Notes under the pieces: generated by a model
Databases searched by the model: none
Told to the model about the DNA's origin: nothing
Seen by the model: only the letters and a program-made list of their open reading frames with translations
Position numbers and translations under genes: made by a program
Part shown: in pieces, positions 23,603 to 36,690 of the stretch
Numbering within the stretch: position 1 is the stretch's first letter
Layout of the letters: each line of letters begins with the position of its first letter
DNA from: Neocallimastix lanati (nom. inval.)
Lineage: Eukaryota > Neocallimastigomycota > Neocallimastigomycetes > Neocallimastigales > Neocallimastigaceae
Direction: 5' to 3'
Assembly: GCA_016946835.1 (NCBI GenBank)
Contig: JACVTC010000048.1
Span: forward strand, 937,501-982,500
DNA: 45,000 nt

Positions 23603-24123
23603 TATTATGGGACATAGAAATTAATATAAATCAAAGATCAAATTGTTTATGGTAAAACCATCTCAGTATGAAAAATAAAAAAATAAAAGAGAGAAAATAA
23701 AATAAAATAAAATGAAATAAAAAAAATTTTAAACATTTAAATTAATAATATCTTAAAAAATAATATATGATACAAAAATAAAAATATTTTCATATTATGA
23801 TATAAGATCTAATTTAAAGAGAAAGTAAAGAAACAAATAACCATTAAACATAACACTCTATTCTAATATATTTATTTTTGCAGAGGGGATCGTGTATTTT
23901 GCAATCGTACATTTCGCAATATGACGTATATAATTTTTTAAATAAAGCCATACATTTTCAAGATATTCTATATCATCATAAATAAATATATAAATAAATA
24001 ATTATTTTAAAAGAAATAATAATATATTTTTTCAATTAAATATTATTAAATAACTATTTCCAAAGAAATAATAATCTATTCTATTAAAAAAGAATTGTAA
24101 AAAAAAAATTTTTACAATTGAAT

Positions 24124-24155
<32 letters not shown>

Positions 24156-25030
24156 AAAAAAAGAATATTTATTATTATTTTAATTATTATTTATTTGATT
24201 ATTAAAAAACAAGCCACATACAAAAATACGCCACATTGTGAAATTCAATTCAATATTCTAATCCCTTCTATATCTATTACTATGGATGCTCCAATTAATA
24301 ATAATATATCATATAACATAATTACAATTAGTAATAATACTTTGAATAATAATATTATTATCATTATTAAATCATATAATTTTGAATAATAATTTTAAAA
24401 AAAAAGTTAATATTTATGAAAAAAGAAATAATCATTTTTTATACTTTTTTGTTGATTTTATTAAAACATAAAAACGTTTATTTTAATAAACATGGATTAA
24501 CATTTGTAATTTAAATAAAAAGCACTTGCTTTAATATGTTCATAAAATACAGAAAAAAAAAACAAAGTTTATATTCTTTATTATAAATATATTTATATAT
24601 GAAATAATCAATAAATTTTATAGAAATAATCAATAAATTTTATAGAAATAATCAATAAAATTTATAGAAATTCAATTTTTCTTTCAAACTATTTATTTAA
24701 TATTTAACTTATTTTTTTACTTTTTTTTTTTTTATATTTTAATATGAACTTTTTTCTTTTTCTTTATTTAAAATAAAAAAAAAAATTTTTTTTTTTGATA
24801 ATTTCTATAAATGGATTAAACGAATATTTTTTTTTTTTTTTTTTTTTTTAACTATAAATGATTTATAAATGATTTAAAAAAAAAGTTTAAAATGAAAAAA
24901 AAAAAAAAATTTTAAAATATTTATATGATAGATATAATAAATAGTTAATCATTATGAATAATAATGACAACTAACCACTCTATACAAAAAAAAATAAAAA
25001 AAATTGTTTCAATGCATGAAATAGAAATGA
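22991..25030. other. A/T spacer, no gene recognised
   Basis: Mostly A/T with a few less biased patches (23270-23330, 23495-23540, 23880-23930) that do not translate into anything I recognise. It holds a 7-bp inverted repeat (GTGTAAC/GTTACAC, 23302-23322), an imperfect 15-bp direct repeat near 23892-23921 and three 22-bp repeats at 24601-24666. A 64-codon frame at 24195-24389 is Ile/Asn-rich and is not called. Confidence 0.55.
24601..24666. repeat. 22-bp tandem repeat, three copies
   Basis: GAAATAATCAATAAATTTTA plus TA repeats at 24601, 24623 and 24645; the third copy has one T-to-A change. Confidence 0.9.
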
Positions 25031-25039
25031 ATGTGAAGA

Positions 25040-26070
25040 TTTAAATATATAAATAAATAAATAAATAATAAATAAATAAATAATTGAATAAATAAATAAT
25101 AAATAATAAATAATAAATAATAAATAATAAATAATAAATAATAAATTATTGAATAATAAATAAATAAATAAATAAATAAATAATAAATAATATATAATAA
25201 TAAAATGAGTATTTATTAATAAATAATTGAATAATAAATAATAAATAAATAATAAATAATTGAATAATAAATAATAAATAATTGAATAATAAATAATAAA
25301 TAATAAATAATAAATAATTAAATAATAAATAATTGAATAATAAATAATAAATAATAATAAATAATTGAATAATAAATAATAAATAATAAATAATAAATAA
25401 TAAATAAATAAATAATAAATAATAAATAATAAAGAGTATTTATTAATAAATAATAAATAATTGAATAATAAATAATAAATAATAAATAATAAATAATGAC
25501 AATAAAATAATTATAAATAATTGAATAATAAATAATTGAATAATTAAATAATAAATAATTAAAAAGAGTATTTATTAATAAATAATTGAATAATTGAATA
25601 ATTGAAAAATAAATAATAAATAATTGAATAATAATTGAAAAATAAAAAGAGTATTTATTAATAAATGATTGAATAATGAATAATAAATAAATAAATAAAT
25701 TAAAAATTTAATTTTTTTTTTTTATTAATTTTTATTAATTTTTTTTTTTTTAATTTTAACTCTCTTTGGAAGTATAAACAGAAGCGGAATACACCACAAA
25801 AAAAAAAAAAAAATAAAAAAAGGAAAGAAAGAAAAGAAAGAAAGAAAAGGAAAATGTCACAAAAATAACAAAAAATTAAAAACAATAAAAAAAAAAAAAA
25901 CAAAAAGTATAAAAAATAAATAAATAAATAGATATATAATTAAATAAATAAATAATTCAATAAATAAGTAATAAGTAATAAATAATAAATAATAAATAAT
26001 AAATAATAAATAATAAATATTAATAAAAGTATTTATTAATTAATAATTGAATAATAAATATAGATATAGA
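25040..26070. repeat. AATAAATAAT-type satellite with AATTGAATAAT variants
   Basis: A kilobase of 7-bp AATAAAT-like repeats interspersed with TTGAATAAT words and at least four copies of a GAGTATTTATTAATAAAT word (near 25206, 25434, 25566 and 25649). It is interrupted at 25705-25900 by a poly(T)/poly(A) patch with a few G/C bases (TCTTTGGAAGTATAAACAGA). Confidence 0.8.
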
Positions 26071-26414
26071 TATAAATATATATATCTATTTTTTTTATTG
26101 TTTATCCTGTACCTATTTTATAATAATATTAACATTAATATTTTATTTTACTTTATTTTCATTGCATTTCTTGTGCTTAAAATCATTTCACTTCTGCCTT
26201 TTTTTTCTTGACTATTCTAATATATATGAAAAAGTGAAAAAAAAATAAAAAATTTAAATAAAAAAACAAAACAAAATTAAAAAATTAAAAAATTAAAAAA
26301 TAAATAAATAAAAAAAAAAAAACATTTTCATTATTGATGATGATCAACATTTTCATCACAAATTCAATGACAAATGTACCATAAATGGAAAAATAATAAA
26401 AAATATTATGAAAA

Positions 26415-26660
26415 AATAAAACTTTATTTATATTGAAATAGATTAAAAACAAAAGAATAAAACTTTAATTTATATTGAAATAGATTAAAAACAAAAGAAT
26501 AAAACTTTAATTTATATTGAAATAGATTAAAAACAAAAGAATAAAACTTTAATTTATATTGAAATAGATTAAAAACAAAAGAATAAAACTTTAATTTATA
26601 TTGAAATAGATTAAAAACAAAAGAATAAAACTTTAATTTATATTGAAATAGATTAATAAA
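26415..26660. repeat. 42-bp minisatellite, six copies
   Basis: Units start AATAAAACTTTAATTTATAT at 26415 (41 bp, one base short), 26456, 26498, 26540, 26582 and 26624 (last incomplete). Internal copies are identical by eye, indicating recent amplification or homogenisation. Confidence 0.92.
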
Positions 26661-27120
26661 ATTTAATTTAAATTGTTAATATTATCTTAAGAATGATTCA
26701 TTTTTATTCATATTGAAAAAAAAAATGATTATTAAAGATTAAAATATATTTATATTAAATATTTATCAATGGATGATATAATAAATAATAATTATTAATT
26801 AATAACTATTAAATTGATATTTAACTTTGTTTATTAATAAACTTTATTACATATACATTTTTTATATTTAACATCAATTTAATAATGAATTATTTATTAT
26901 CACTTTCCAAATCCTTCGTTAGTCTTGTGATAAAGTATGCCAGATTCAAATATCTCTTAATGGGAGAAGTTTTATTTATTTTATTTATTTATTAATATAG
27001 AAATTTATTTATACATTTATTTATTTATTTATTTATTTATTAATAAATAAATACTCTTCATTAGTATTTATTATTTAATTATTTATTAATAATACTATTT
27101 ATTAATAAAAACTCTTTTTT

Positions 27121-27430
27121 ATTATTTAATTATTTATCTATTTAATTATTCAATTATTTATTATTTAATTATTTATCTATTTAATTATTCAATTATTTAT
27201 TATTTAATTATTTATCTATTGAATTATTCAATTATTTATTATTTAATTATTTATCTATTTAATTATTCAATTATTTATTATTTAATTATTTATCTATTGA
27301 ATTATTCAATTATTTATTATTTAATTATTTATCTATTTAATTATTCAATTATTTATTATTTAATTATTTATCTATTGAATTATTCAATTATTTATTATTT
27401 AATTATTTATCTATTTAATTATTTATTATT
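27121..27430. repeat. 39-bp satellite with alternating variants (78-bp dimer), eight copies
   Basis: The word ATCTATT recurs every 39 bp at 27136, 27175, 27214, 27253, 27292, 27331, 27370 and 27409. The base after it reads T, T, G, T, G, T, G, T, so from the second copy the array is built of 78-bp dimers. The long open frame across it is only a translation of the repeat. Confidence 0.9.
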
Positions 27431-27804
27431 TATTATTTAATGTACTGAATCCCATAAAAAATTATTCACATTATGACCTATTTTTTATAGAGTTAATAGC
27501 CTATTAAAAATAATTTTTTATTTCAATATTTTCGTTTATTTATTTTTATTTTTTTTTAAATATTTTTAATCCATCTTTTTTCTTTATTTAATATTTATTA
27601 AATAATTTTAAATCTATTTAAATCATTTATATCTATATTATCTTTCTATAGCTATAGCTGTATCTATACATAAATAAAAAGGCCACTTTTTTTCTTTTCT
27701 GTATTTTATAATTTAAATTTAATATTTTAATTAAAAAGAAAAAAAAAGTATTTCTACACATAAACATTTACAAAACATGAATATAAAATATATAAAAATA
27801 TAAT

Positions 27805-27864
27805 ATTTATTTATTTATTTATTTATTTATTCAATTATTTATTTATTTAATTAATTATTTATTC

Positions 27865-27917
<53 letters not shown>

Positions 27918-27966
27918 TTAAATTAATTAATTAATTAATTAATTATTTATTTATTTATTTATTAAT
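27805..27966. repeat. (TTTA)n/(TTAA)n simple repeat
   Basis: A near-continuous ATTT tetranucleotide array with interspersed ATTCAATT and AATT blocks; no coding potential. Confidence 0.85.
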
Positions 27967-28614
27967 TTGTCCAAATCTTTTTTTTTTTTAAATAAAAATA
28001 AAAAAAGAGTACAAATATTATGGAGTCTTCGGTAACAATGAGTGTTAAACTGATTTTGTTCTAAATTATTTTATTTTTCATTTATTTAATTATTATTAAA
28101 TACTCTTTTATTTATTTATTTAATTATTTAATTATTAATAAATACTCTTTTTATTTATTTATTTAATTATTCCATTATTATTTAATTAATTTAATTAAAA
28201 AAGGAAAAAACAAATATTAAAAAAGTAAAAATTAAAAAAAAAAAAAAAAAAAACATAAATATTAAAAAAGTAAAAATAAATTATTAAAAAATAAATAGTA
28301 TAAATTAAAAAAAAAAGTAAAAATGAATAATAAATAAATAGATAAATAAATAAATAAATAAATAATAGTAATACTTAATAAATAAATAAATAAATAGTTA
28401 AATAAATAAATAAATAAATATGATATTAATAATAATGAAAATGAATGAATAAAAAGTTTTTTACTTTATTTTATTGTATCTATTAGTTATTTCCATCCTT
28501 TTTTTTTTTTTTTTTTTTTTTTAATTAGTCTTTAAATATATTTATTATAAAAAATTATTACTCATACGATAATGAGTAATAAATTTTATTTTGTTTTATT
28601 TTGTTTTGTTTTAT

Positions 28615-29610
28615 AATAAATAATAAATAATAAATAATAAATAATAAAAAGAGTATTTATTAATAAATAATAAATAATAAATAATAAAAAGAGTATTTAT
28701 TAATAAATAATAAATAATTAGATAATAAAAAGAGTATTTATTAATAAATAATAAATAATAAATAATAAATAATAAATAATAAATAATAAATAATAAAAAG
28801 AGTATTTATTAATAAATAATAAATAATAATAAATAATAAAAAGAGTATTTATTAATAAATAATAAATAATAAATAATAAAAAGAGTATTTATTAATAAAT
28901 AATAAATAATAAATAATAAATAATAAATAATAAAAAGAGTATTTATTAATAAATAATAAATAATAAAAAGAGTATTTATTAATAAATAATAAATAATAAA
29001 TAATAAATAATAAATAATAAAAAGAGTATTTATTAATAAATAATAAATAATAAAAAGAGTATTTATTAATAAATAATAAATAATAAAAAAGAAGTATTTA
29101 TTAATAAATAATAAATAATAAATAATAAAAAGAGTATTTATTAATAAATAATAAATAATAAATAATAAAAAGAGTATTTATTAATAAATAATAAATAATA
29201 AAAAAGAAGTATTTATTAATAAATAATAAATAATAAATAATAAAAAGAGTATTTATTAATAAATAATAAATAATAAATAATAAAAAGAGTATTTATTAAT
29301 AAATAATAAATAATAAATAATAAAAAGAGTATTTATTAATAAATAATAAATAATAAATAATAAAAAGAGTATTTATTAATAAATAATAAATAATAAATAA
29401 TAAAAAGAGTATTTATTAATAAATAATAAATAATAAATAATAAAAAGAGTATTTATTAATAAATAATAAATAATAAATAATAAAAAGAGTATTTATTAAT
29501 AAATAATAAAAAGAGTATTTATTAATAAATAATAAATAATAAATAATAAAAAAGAGTATTTATTAATAAATAATAATAAAGAGTATTTATTAATAAATAA
29601 TATATAGATA
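28615..29610. repeat. Satellite array with palindromic core, about 24 units
   Basis: Each unit is AAAAAGAGTATTTATTAATA followed by AATAAT/AAATAAT words. TATTTATTAATAAATA in every unit is a perfect 16-bp palindrome. I count about 24 GAGTATTT words from 28650 to 29585. Seven successive units (about 29246-29486) are spaced exactly 40 bp; others range from about 27 to 70 bp through changes in the number of AATAAAT words. Two units read GAAGTATTT. Confidence 0.92.
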
Positions 29611-32187
29611 AATAATAATTTATCTAGCATAAGAGTTTCCTTTTCACCCTCTATACTTCATTGTTTCCCAGGCTAAAAAAAAAATATTATATTAAATAGT
29701 TAAATATTAAATAATTAAATAGTTGAATATTCAATAATTAAATTAGGAATAGTTAAATAATGGCTATTGAATCAAGTATTTTCGTTGGTTGTATTGAATA
29801 TTTAATAATAAGAATTATTAATTTACTAATATTTATATTCATTATTATTCTATTATTCAATTATTATTCAATTATTTATATTCATTATTACTCTATTATT
29901 AATCTATTATTCAATTATTTATATTTATATTCATTATTATTCTATTATTCAATTATTTATATTTATTATGAATTTTCTATTATTCAATTATTATTCAATT
30001 ATTATTCAATTACTCTATTATTTAAAGTATTCCAGATATTATACTAAATAAAGTTTGTATAGAAATCAAAATTTAATTCATTTCTACTAAATTTTAATTA
30101 ATATAAAAGATAAAATTAATCTTTAAACTATTTATTTAAATTTATTTTTCTTTTTTTTTTTTTTTTTTTACTTTTTTATTATCAGTTTTTTTTCATCATC
30201 ATTTAGTAGTAGAAGGAATAATGATACAACTAAACGAGTAATAATAAATAATAATAAATAATAATAATAATGACTGTTGAAATTAAAAGTATTTAAAATA
30301 TAATTAAATAGTGAATATTTGAGTTTTTTTTTTTTTTTTCTTTTTTATTTCCTTTGCATTAGAATTAATTCAAAGGAATTTAAGCATTAATTTTTTATTT
30401 TTTTTTTCTTTTTTTATTTAATTTTTAAAGATGAACAAAAAAAAAAAAGAAATTAATAATAATGAGAATCTTTACCTAAAAATAAAAAAAAAAATAAAAA
30501 AAAATTTTTTTTATTTTATTGTTTCATAGAAATTCTTTAATTCTGAACGGCTGATTTTTATTTTTTTTTTATAAGTCATTTGATCCGTAATCAAAAAATT
30601 TTTTTAATTTTTTATTTTTTTTTTAACTTTTTTTTATCAAATGATTTGCAGACGATAGCATAGGACATAAGAAGGCATGGCTAAAAGACAGCAACACACA
30701 ATAGAGATAAAAAGAGAAAAAAAAAGGAATAAAAATAAAAATAAAAATAAAAATAAAATTAAATATTTCTATTAAATATACAAAAAAAAAAAAAAAAAGG
30801 TCATATTTACTAATAAATAAATCTATTTTTATATATAATTAAAAAAAAAATGGAATAATATAATAAATAATATTTATTTATTTATTTATGTATATTATAA
30901 TTTTTATCATTTTGATTATGTAATAAAAAAAAAAACTATTGCGTACTTTTAATAATATATATAAATATATATATATATTTTACTTCTTTATAGTGTTATG
31001 AATAGATATTAAAAATTATAACTTTTCAAAATTTGACCATATTAAAAAAAAAAAAAAAAAAGATTTATATGAACTTTTATGGTGAATAATAATAATAATA
31101 ATAATACTTTATTTGTATAATTCATTCATATTTATGTATATAATTAAAAATGAGTAATACCTTTTTTTTTTTTTTTTTAAGTTATAATATAATTATAAAA
31201 AAAAAAATGATCAGATAATAATCCATTTCTATTGACCAGTTAAAGTAATGTAAAATTAGCCATTCTTACCATAAAAATACAGAAGCTTTCTTCTCTCGTT
31301 ATAATTATTTATTTTATATATTATAAATTTACTCTCTATTACTATCTATTATTTTATAATTTTTATTTTATATTTATTTTTATTTGATAATTTTTATTTG
31401 ATATCTTTTTATTTTAGATTAATTTTATATATAGAGTATACATAGAAAGTCATTCCTTTTTCCTTTCTGATGAACAAATCTGTAATATATTATTTATAAA
31501 GTAGTTTAAAGTCAGTTTTTATGGAATATTCTCTCTCTATTTATTATTCCATGAATTCCATTTCATCATCTTTTAACTCTCTTCTCTCTTTAATTATTTA
31601 TCCATCTATTTATCCATCTATTTACTATATAATTATTTATTAACTATTTATATATATTTATCCATCTATTTACTATATAATTATTTATTAACTATCTATC
31701 TATTTATTTATTTATTTATTAACTATTTATTTACTATATAGTTATTATATATTTATTTATTTATTATATCTTTTTATTTACTTATTTATTTATTTAGTTT
31801 TAATTAAATTTTTTATCCATTTTATTTGTTCTTCCCATTTTTTGTAAAAAAAAATTTTTTTTTTATTTAAATTAATATTTCTATAGAATATTATTAATTA
31901 AAGTTTTAATTTATAAAAGTAGAATAGCAAATCCATTGATAATAAATGGTTATATTAAATAAATTAATAAAAAAAAAAAAAGTGATACAACAAAATTATT
32001 TATTTATTTTATTTATTTATTTATTTATCTTTTTATGATCATTTATTTATTCAACTATTCATTTATTCATTTATTTATTAATAACTACTTTTTTATTCTT
32101 TTTATTCATCCTAATTTCTTTATTTATTTAAATTATGATTGTTATTATTATTATTATTATTATGATTGTTATTATTATTATTATTTA

Positions 32188-32221
<34 letters not shown>

Positions 32222-32513
32222 AAGATAAATAAATAACTAAAAGAATAGATTTTGTTCTATGGAAGACGGCTAACCACTAATAAGGTAACCATAGAATATG
32301 ACACTCCTTCTCTATTTTTATTTTTATTTCTTGTCCTTTACACAGAAAATTAATCAAGCATTGAATCATTATCGTTATCCTTTTTACTTCTATTAAAAAA
32401 GAGAGGATTAGTTTTATATTTAATATTAATATTCTTTCTTATTATTATTTACATCATTTAAACACTACTCTTTATTATTTATTTGTTTAATGATTAATGT
32501 TTACTATTAAATA

Positions 32514-32561
<48 letters not shown>

Positions 32562-33235
32562 TGTTTTGTTTTGTTTTGTTATTTCAATAATATTCATTAA
32601 TATTCTTTTTTATTCTTTTTTATTATTTATTACTATTATTTATTATTATTAATAATTATTGTTTATATTTTTTTATTATTATTATTCTTTTTATTATTTA
32701 TTAATATTATCCTTTTTATTAATATTTATTATTATTTAGTATTATTCTTTTTATTATTATTCAATTATTTTATTTATTATGATTTTCATTTCTTTTTTTT
32801 TTTTTTTGGTATTTTTTTTTTGTATCTGAAAATTTTTATGGTAGAAAAAAAAACAGAAAATAGAAAATACAATTTAATATATTGATAATATATGTCTCTG
32901 TATATTAATTATATCATTAAAATATATTGCAAATAAATTAGACTATTTATTTTTTAATTCATTCAATGAATTTTTAATGAAGCAAAAAAAAAAATTTTTT
33001 TTTATTATTTTGTAAATTTTTGAATCTTCGAAAAAAAAAACTGAATTCATCGTCAATGAGCACTCCAAGAATAACAAGAAAACAAAAATGATGATGGATT
33101 AAGAAAAGGAAAACAAAAATGATGATGGATTATTCAATCATTAATAGGAAATAATAAAAGAAATTAAATCATTATTTATTATTCAATTGTAAATAATAAA
33201 AAGAATATAAAAAAGAGTATTTTTTATTCAATAAG
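29611..33235. other. A/T spacer with patches of unique sequence, no gene recognised
   Basis: Contains short islands with more G/C (29625-29675, 30530-30600, 30645-30715, 31430-31560, 32250-32350) between poly(T), TTTA and ATT repeats. None translates into a recognisable protein. The open frame at 29760-30047 is repeat-derived. An 8-bp-stem inverted repeat lies at 32255-32296. Confidence 0.55.
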
Positions 33236-33239
33236 TAGA

Positions 33240-33870
33240 AAAATAACAAATAATAAATAATAATAATGGAATAATAAATAATAAATAATTGAATAATAAA
33301 TAATAAATAATAAATAATAAATAATAAATAATAAATAATAAATAATAAATAATAAATAATAAATAATAAATAATAAATAATAAATAATAAATAATAAATA
33401 ATAAATAATAAATAATAAATAATAAATAATAAATAATAAATAATAAATAATAAATAATAAATAATAAATAATAAATAATAAATAATAAATAATAAATAAT
33501 AAATAATAAATAATAAATAATAAATAAATTGAATAAATTATAAATAATAAATAATAAATAATTAATAATAAATAATATTGGAATAATAAATAATAAATAA
33601 TAAATAATAAATAATAAATAATAAATAATAAATAATAAATAATAAATAATAAATAATAAAAAAGACTATTTATTAATAAATAATAAATAATAAATAATAA
33701 TTGAATAATAAATAATAAATAAAATAATAAATAATAAATAATAAATAATAAATAATAAATAATAAATAATAAATAATAAATAATAAATAATAAATTATAA
33801 ATAATAAATAATAAATAATTGAATAATAAATAATTGAATAATAAATAATAATAATGTATAATAAATAGAT
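33240..33870. repeat. (AATAAAT)n 7-bp satellite
   Basis: A dense AATAATAAATAAT array on the plus strand, interrupted by TTGAATAA words and one variant of the palindromic satellite word near 33660. The 251-codon minus-strand frame over it (Tyr/Leu/Ile/Phe repeats) is a by-product of the 7-bp period, which leaves all three codon phases free of stops. Confidence 0.92.
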
Positions 33871-34199
33871 AATTCTTATTGATAATAATAATTCTTATGG
33901 ATAATATTAAAAAAATGTTTAAATCTTTTTTTTTAATAAAATGTGACATAAGAATAGAAATAAAATTAATATGACTCAATTGATTGTTATATATGAAAGT
34001 ATATATATTGATGTATAATCCATATATATTAATTCAATACAAAATAAAAATTCCTATTTAAATTCCTATTTAAATTTTTAATATTGAAAGATAGATGAAT
34101 ATTTATCTAATTCATTCATTCATTTATTTTATTGAATCAGCTGCTTAATGATTTTCTTTGGTTAATGCGTATCAAAATTTAACATGCTTATAATAATTA

Positions 34200-34511
34200 T
34201 TTATTATTACTGCTTTATTCAAGTCATTCAACCTATACAACTCTTACTATGACTATGACTATTACTATTACTATTACTATGATTTATTATTTATTATTAT
34301 TATTATTACTATTACTATTATTTACTATGATTTATTCATTATTTAATATTAAATACTCTTTCTATTATTTATTAATTTAAAAATTAATATTGTTATTCAT
34401 TATGTAATAAATTATTCATTATTATTATTATTATTTATTATTATTTATTATTATTACTAATATTATTATTTTTATTTATATTATTATTTTTATTTATTAT
34501 TATTATTATTA

Positions 34512-34568
<57 letters not shown>

Positions 34569-34590
34569 TATTATTATTATTATTATTACT
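34200..34590. repeat. (ATT)n and ACT/ATT triplet array
   Basis: Starts as CTATTACTATTACTATTACT-type triplets (34250-34320) and grades into long (ATT)n at 34420-34585. A reverse-orientation satellite word (AATACTCTTTCTATT) lies at about 34350. Confidence 0.85.
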
Positions 34591-34884
34591 ATTTTTAAAA
34601 TTTTTTTTTTTTAATTTAAAATAAAAAAAAATTATTTCAAAATTATTTTTAATAATTTTTAATAATTTTTTTAATTTTTTAATATAAAAAATTTTTTTTT
34701 ATGCTTTTTTATGTATAAATATAATTTTTTTATTATTTATTAAACTTTGAACCTTTTTATTAAAATATGAAAAAAAAAATGAGAAAAAAATTAAAAATTG
34801 AAAAAATGAAAAAAAAAGCATAAAAAAAAAAGCATAAAAAATAAAAAAAAAAATAAATAAATAAATAAATAATTAATTAAATAA

Positions 34885-35150
34885 TAAATAAATAATAAAA
34901 AGAGTATTTATTAATAAATAATTAAATAATAAATAATAAAAAGAGTATTTATTAATAAATAATAAATAATAAATAATAAAAAGAGTATTTATTAATAAAT
35001 AATAAATAATAAATAATAAAAAGAGTATTTATTAATAAATAATAAATAATAAATAATAAAAAGAGTATTTATTAATAAATAATAAATAAATAAATAAATA
35101 ATTGAATAAATAAATAAATAAATAATAAATAATAAAAAAAGTATTTATTA
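34885..35150. repeat. Second array of the palindromic satellite, about six units
   Basis: Same AAAAAGAGTATTTATTAATA unit as at 28.6-29.6 kb, at about 34899, 34941, 34980, 35020 and 35060 (roughly 40-bp spacing), with a degenerate copy near 35130. Confidence 0.9.
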
Positions 35151-36690
35151 ATATTTTATAAATAATAAATTAAATTAAATTAAAATTAAATGATAATAAA
35201 ATTAATAAAAAAATAATAAAAATTAAAAATTTTTTTTTTTTTTCATATTTAAATGCTTAAATTTTCCCTAATTATTAGATTTTTTTTTTCTTTTTTTTTT
35301 TTTTTTTTTTCTTTTAAAAATCAGCTTTATTTTTTTTTTTCTGTTATTTCATTAATAAATAAATAAATTGTCTTTATGTCATGAAAATTTAATAAAATAA
35401 ATAAAAAATTATTTTTTTTTGAATAAAAAAAAAAAAATTATTAATAGTAATAAAGACTTTTAATTTTATTTTTTTATTAATTTATATATAATTGACTTAT
35501 ATATAATATAATGAAATAAATGTTTTATAATATCTTTGAAACAATAGTTTAATATATTTACAAAAAAAAACAATTTTTTTTTTTTTATTTTTTATATTTT
35601 TATTTTGAAAAAAGTGATATAATTTTTACACTCTACAACAAAATAAAAATAAAAATAAAATAAAAAAAAAAATAAACACAAATAATGTAAATAAAAAAAA
35701 AAAAAAGGGTTCATATGGGAAAAACAATAAATATTATATTTTACAAATAGTTTCAAATATAAAAATATTGATATATATATCATATTTTTTTTTATTTATA
35801 TATTAATTTATTTATTTTAAAATATTTATAATTTTTAAATATTTATTACAAAAAATAAATAATAAGAATAAGAATAATAAGAATAAAAAAAAAAAAAAAA
35901 AAAAAAAAAATCGTTCACGTATTAAATATATTATTCAATATTCAACAAAAGTTAAAAAAAAAAATAAAAGCAAAACTTTGTAATAATTAACAAAAAAAAA
36001 AAAAAAACAGAAAAAAAAAAACAAAAACAAACAACATTATATTTATTTATGAAAACTGTACAGAACGACTCTCTTTTTTTTTAAAAAAAATAAAAAAAAA
36101 AGAATTTTATTTTTTGAATTATTAATTGATTTAATAATTTTATTATTACATAAAAAATAAAGCTACCTTTTAATCTAATTAAATTAAAAAAAAAAAGAAA
36201 AAAATTATTTTTTAAAAATAAATTTTTTTTTTATTGCGTTCATTTCATAATTTCTTTTCTTTTTTTTTTTTTTTTTATTTTAATTTATTATAAAATTTTT
36301 ATTTTTAATTTTAATTTATTTTTTTTTTCTTTAAATTATTGTATTATAAGTGAAAAAAACTGTAATTTATTAACTGTAAGTATATTAATTATATAAATCA
36401 TATTATGATATATTTATTTAAATAATAGAAATATTATATAGTTAATATTGAATAATTTAATTTAATAATATCTTTTATATATATATGTAATTATTTTAAA
36501 TATAAAAATATTTCAACTTTTATGTTAAAACTTATCTATAATTATCTATTTATCTATCAATTCATATCTTTCTATCAAACGATCTCTATACTTTTTAAAA
36601 TAGCATAATTATTTTTGTATATCAGAAGTATTATTATTATAAAAAAAAATTTTTTTTTTTTTTGAAATAAATTAAAAAGCAAAGAACAAA
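35151..36690. other. Upstream region of the BEM1-like gene
   Basis: A/T sequence with poly(T) and poly(A) runs (35290-35310, 35887-35910, 36650-36663) and no coding stretch. The last 90 bases before the ATG are A-rich (AAAGCAAAGAACAAAATG), typical of a fungal leader. No specific promoter element is recognised. Confidence 0.6.

Noticed and set aside
24195-24389. 64-codon plus-strand frame
   Set aside because: Ile/Asn-rich, opens in A/T repeat, no domain and no supporting splice or codon pattern; it might be an old relic, but that is not supportable.
27219-27440. 73-codon plus-strand frame with 13-residue repeats
   Set aside because: Product of the 39-bp satellite, which is a multiple of three.
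33224-33979. 251-codon minus-strand Tyr/Leu/Ile/Phe frame
   Set aside because: A 7-bp AATAAAT satellite free of stops in this strand; no non-repeat protein sequence.
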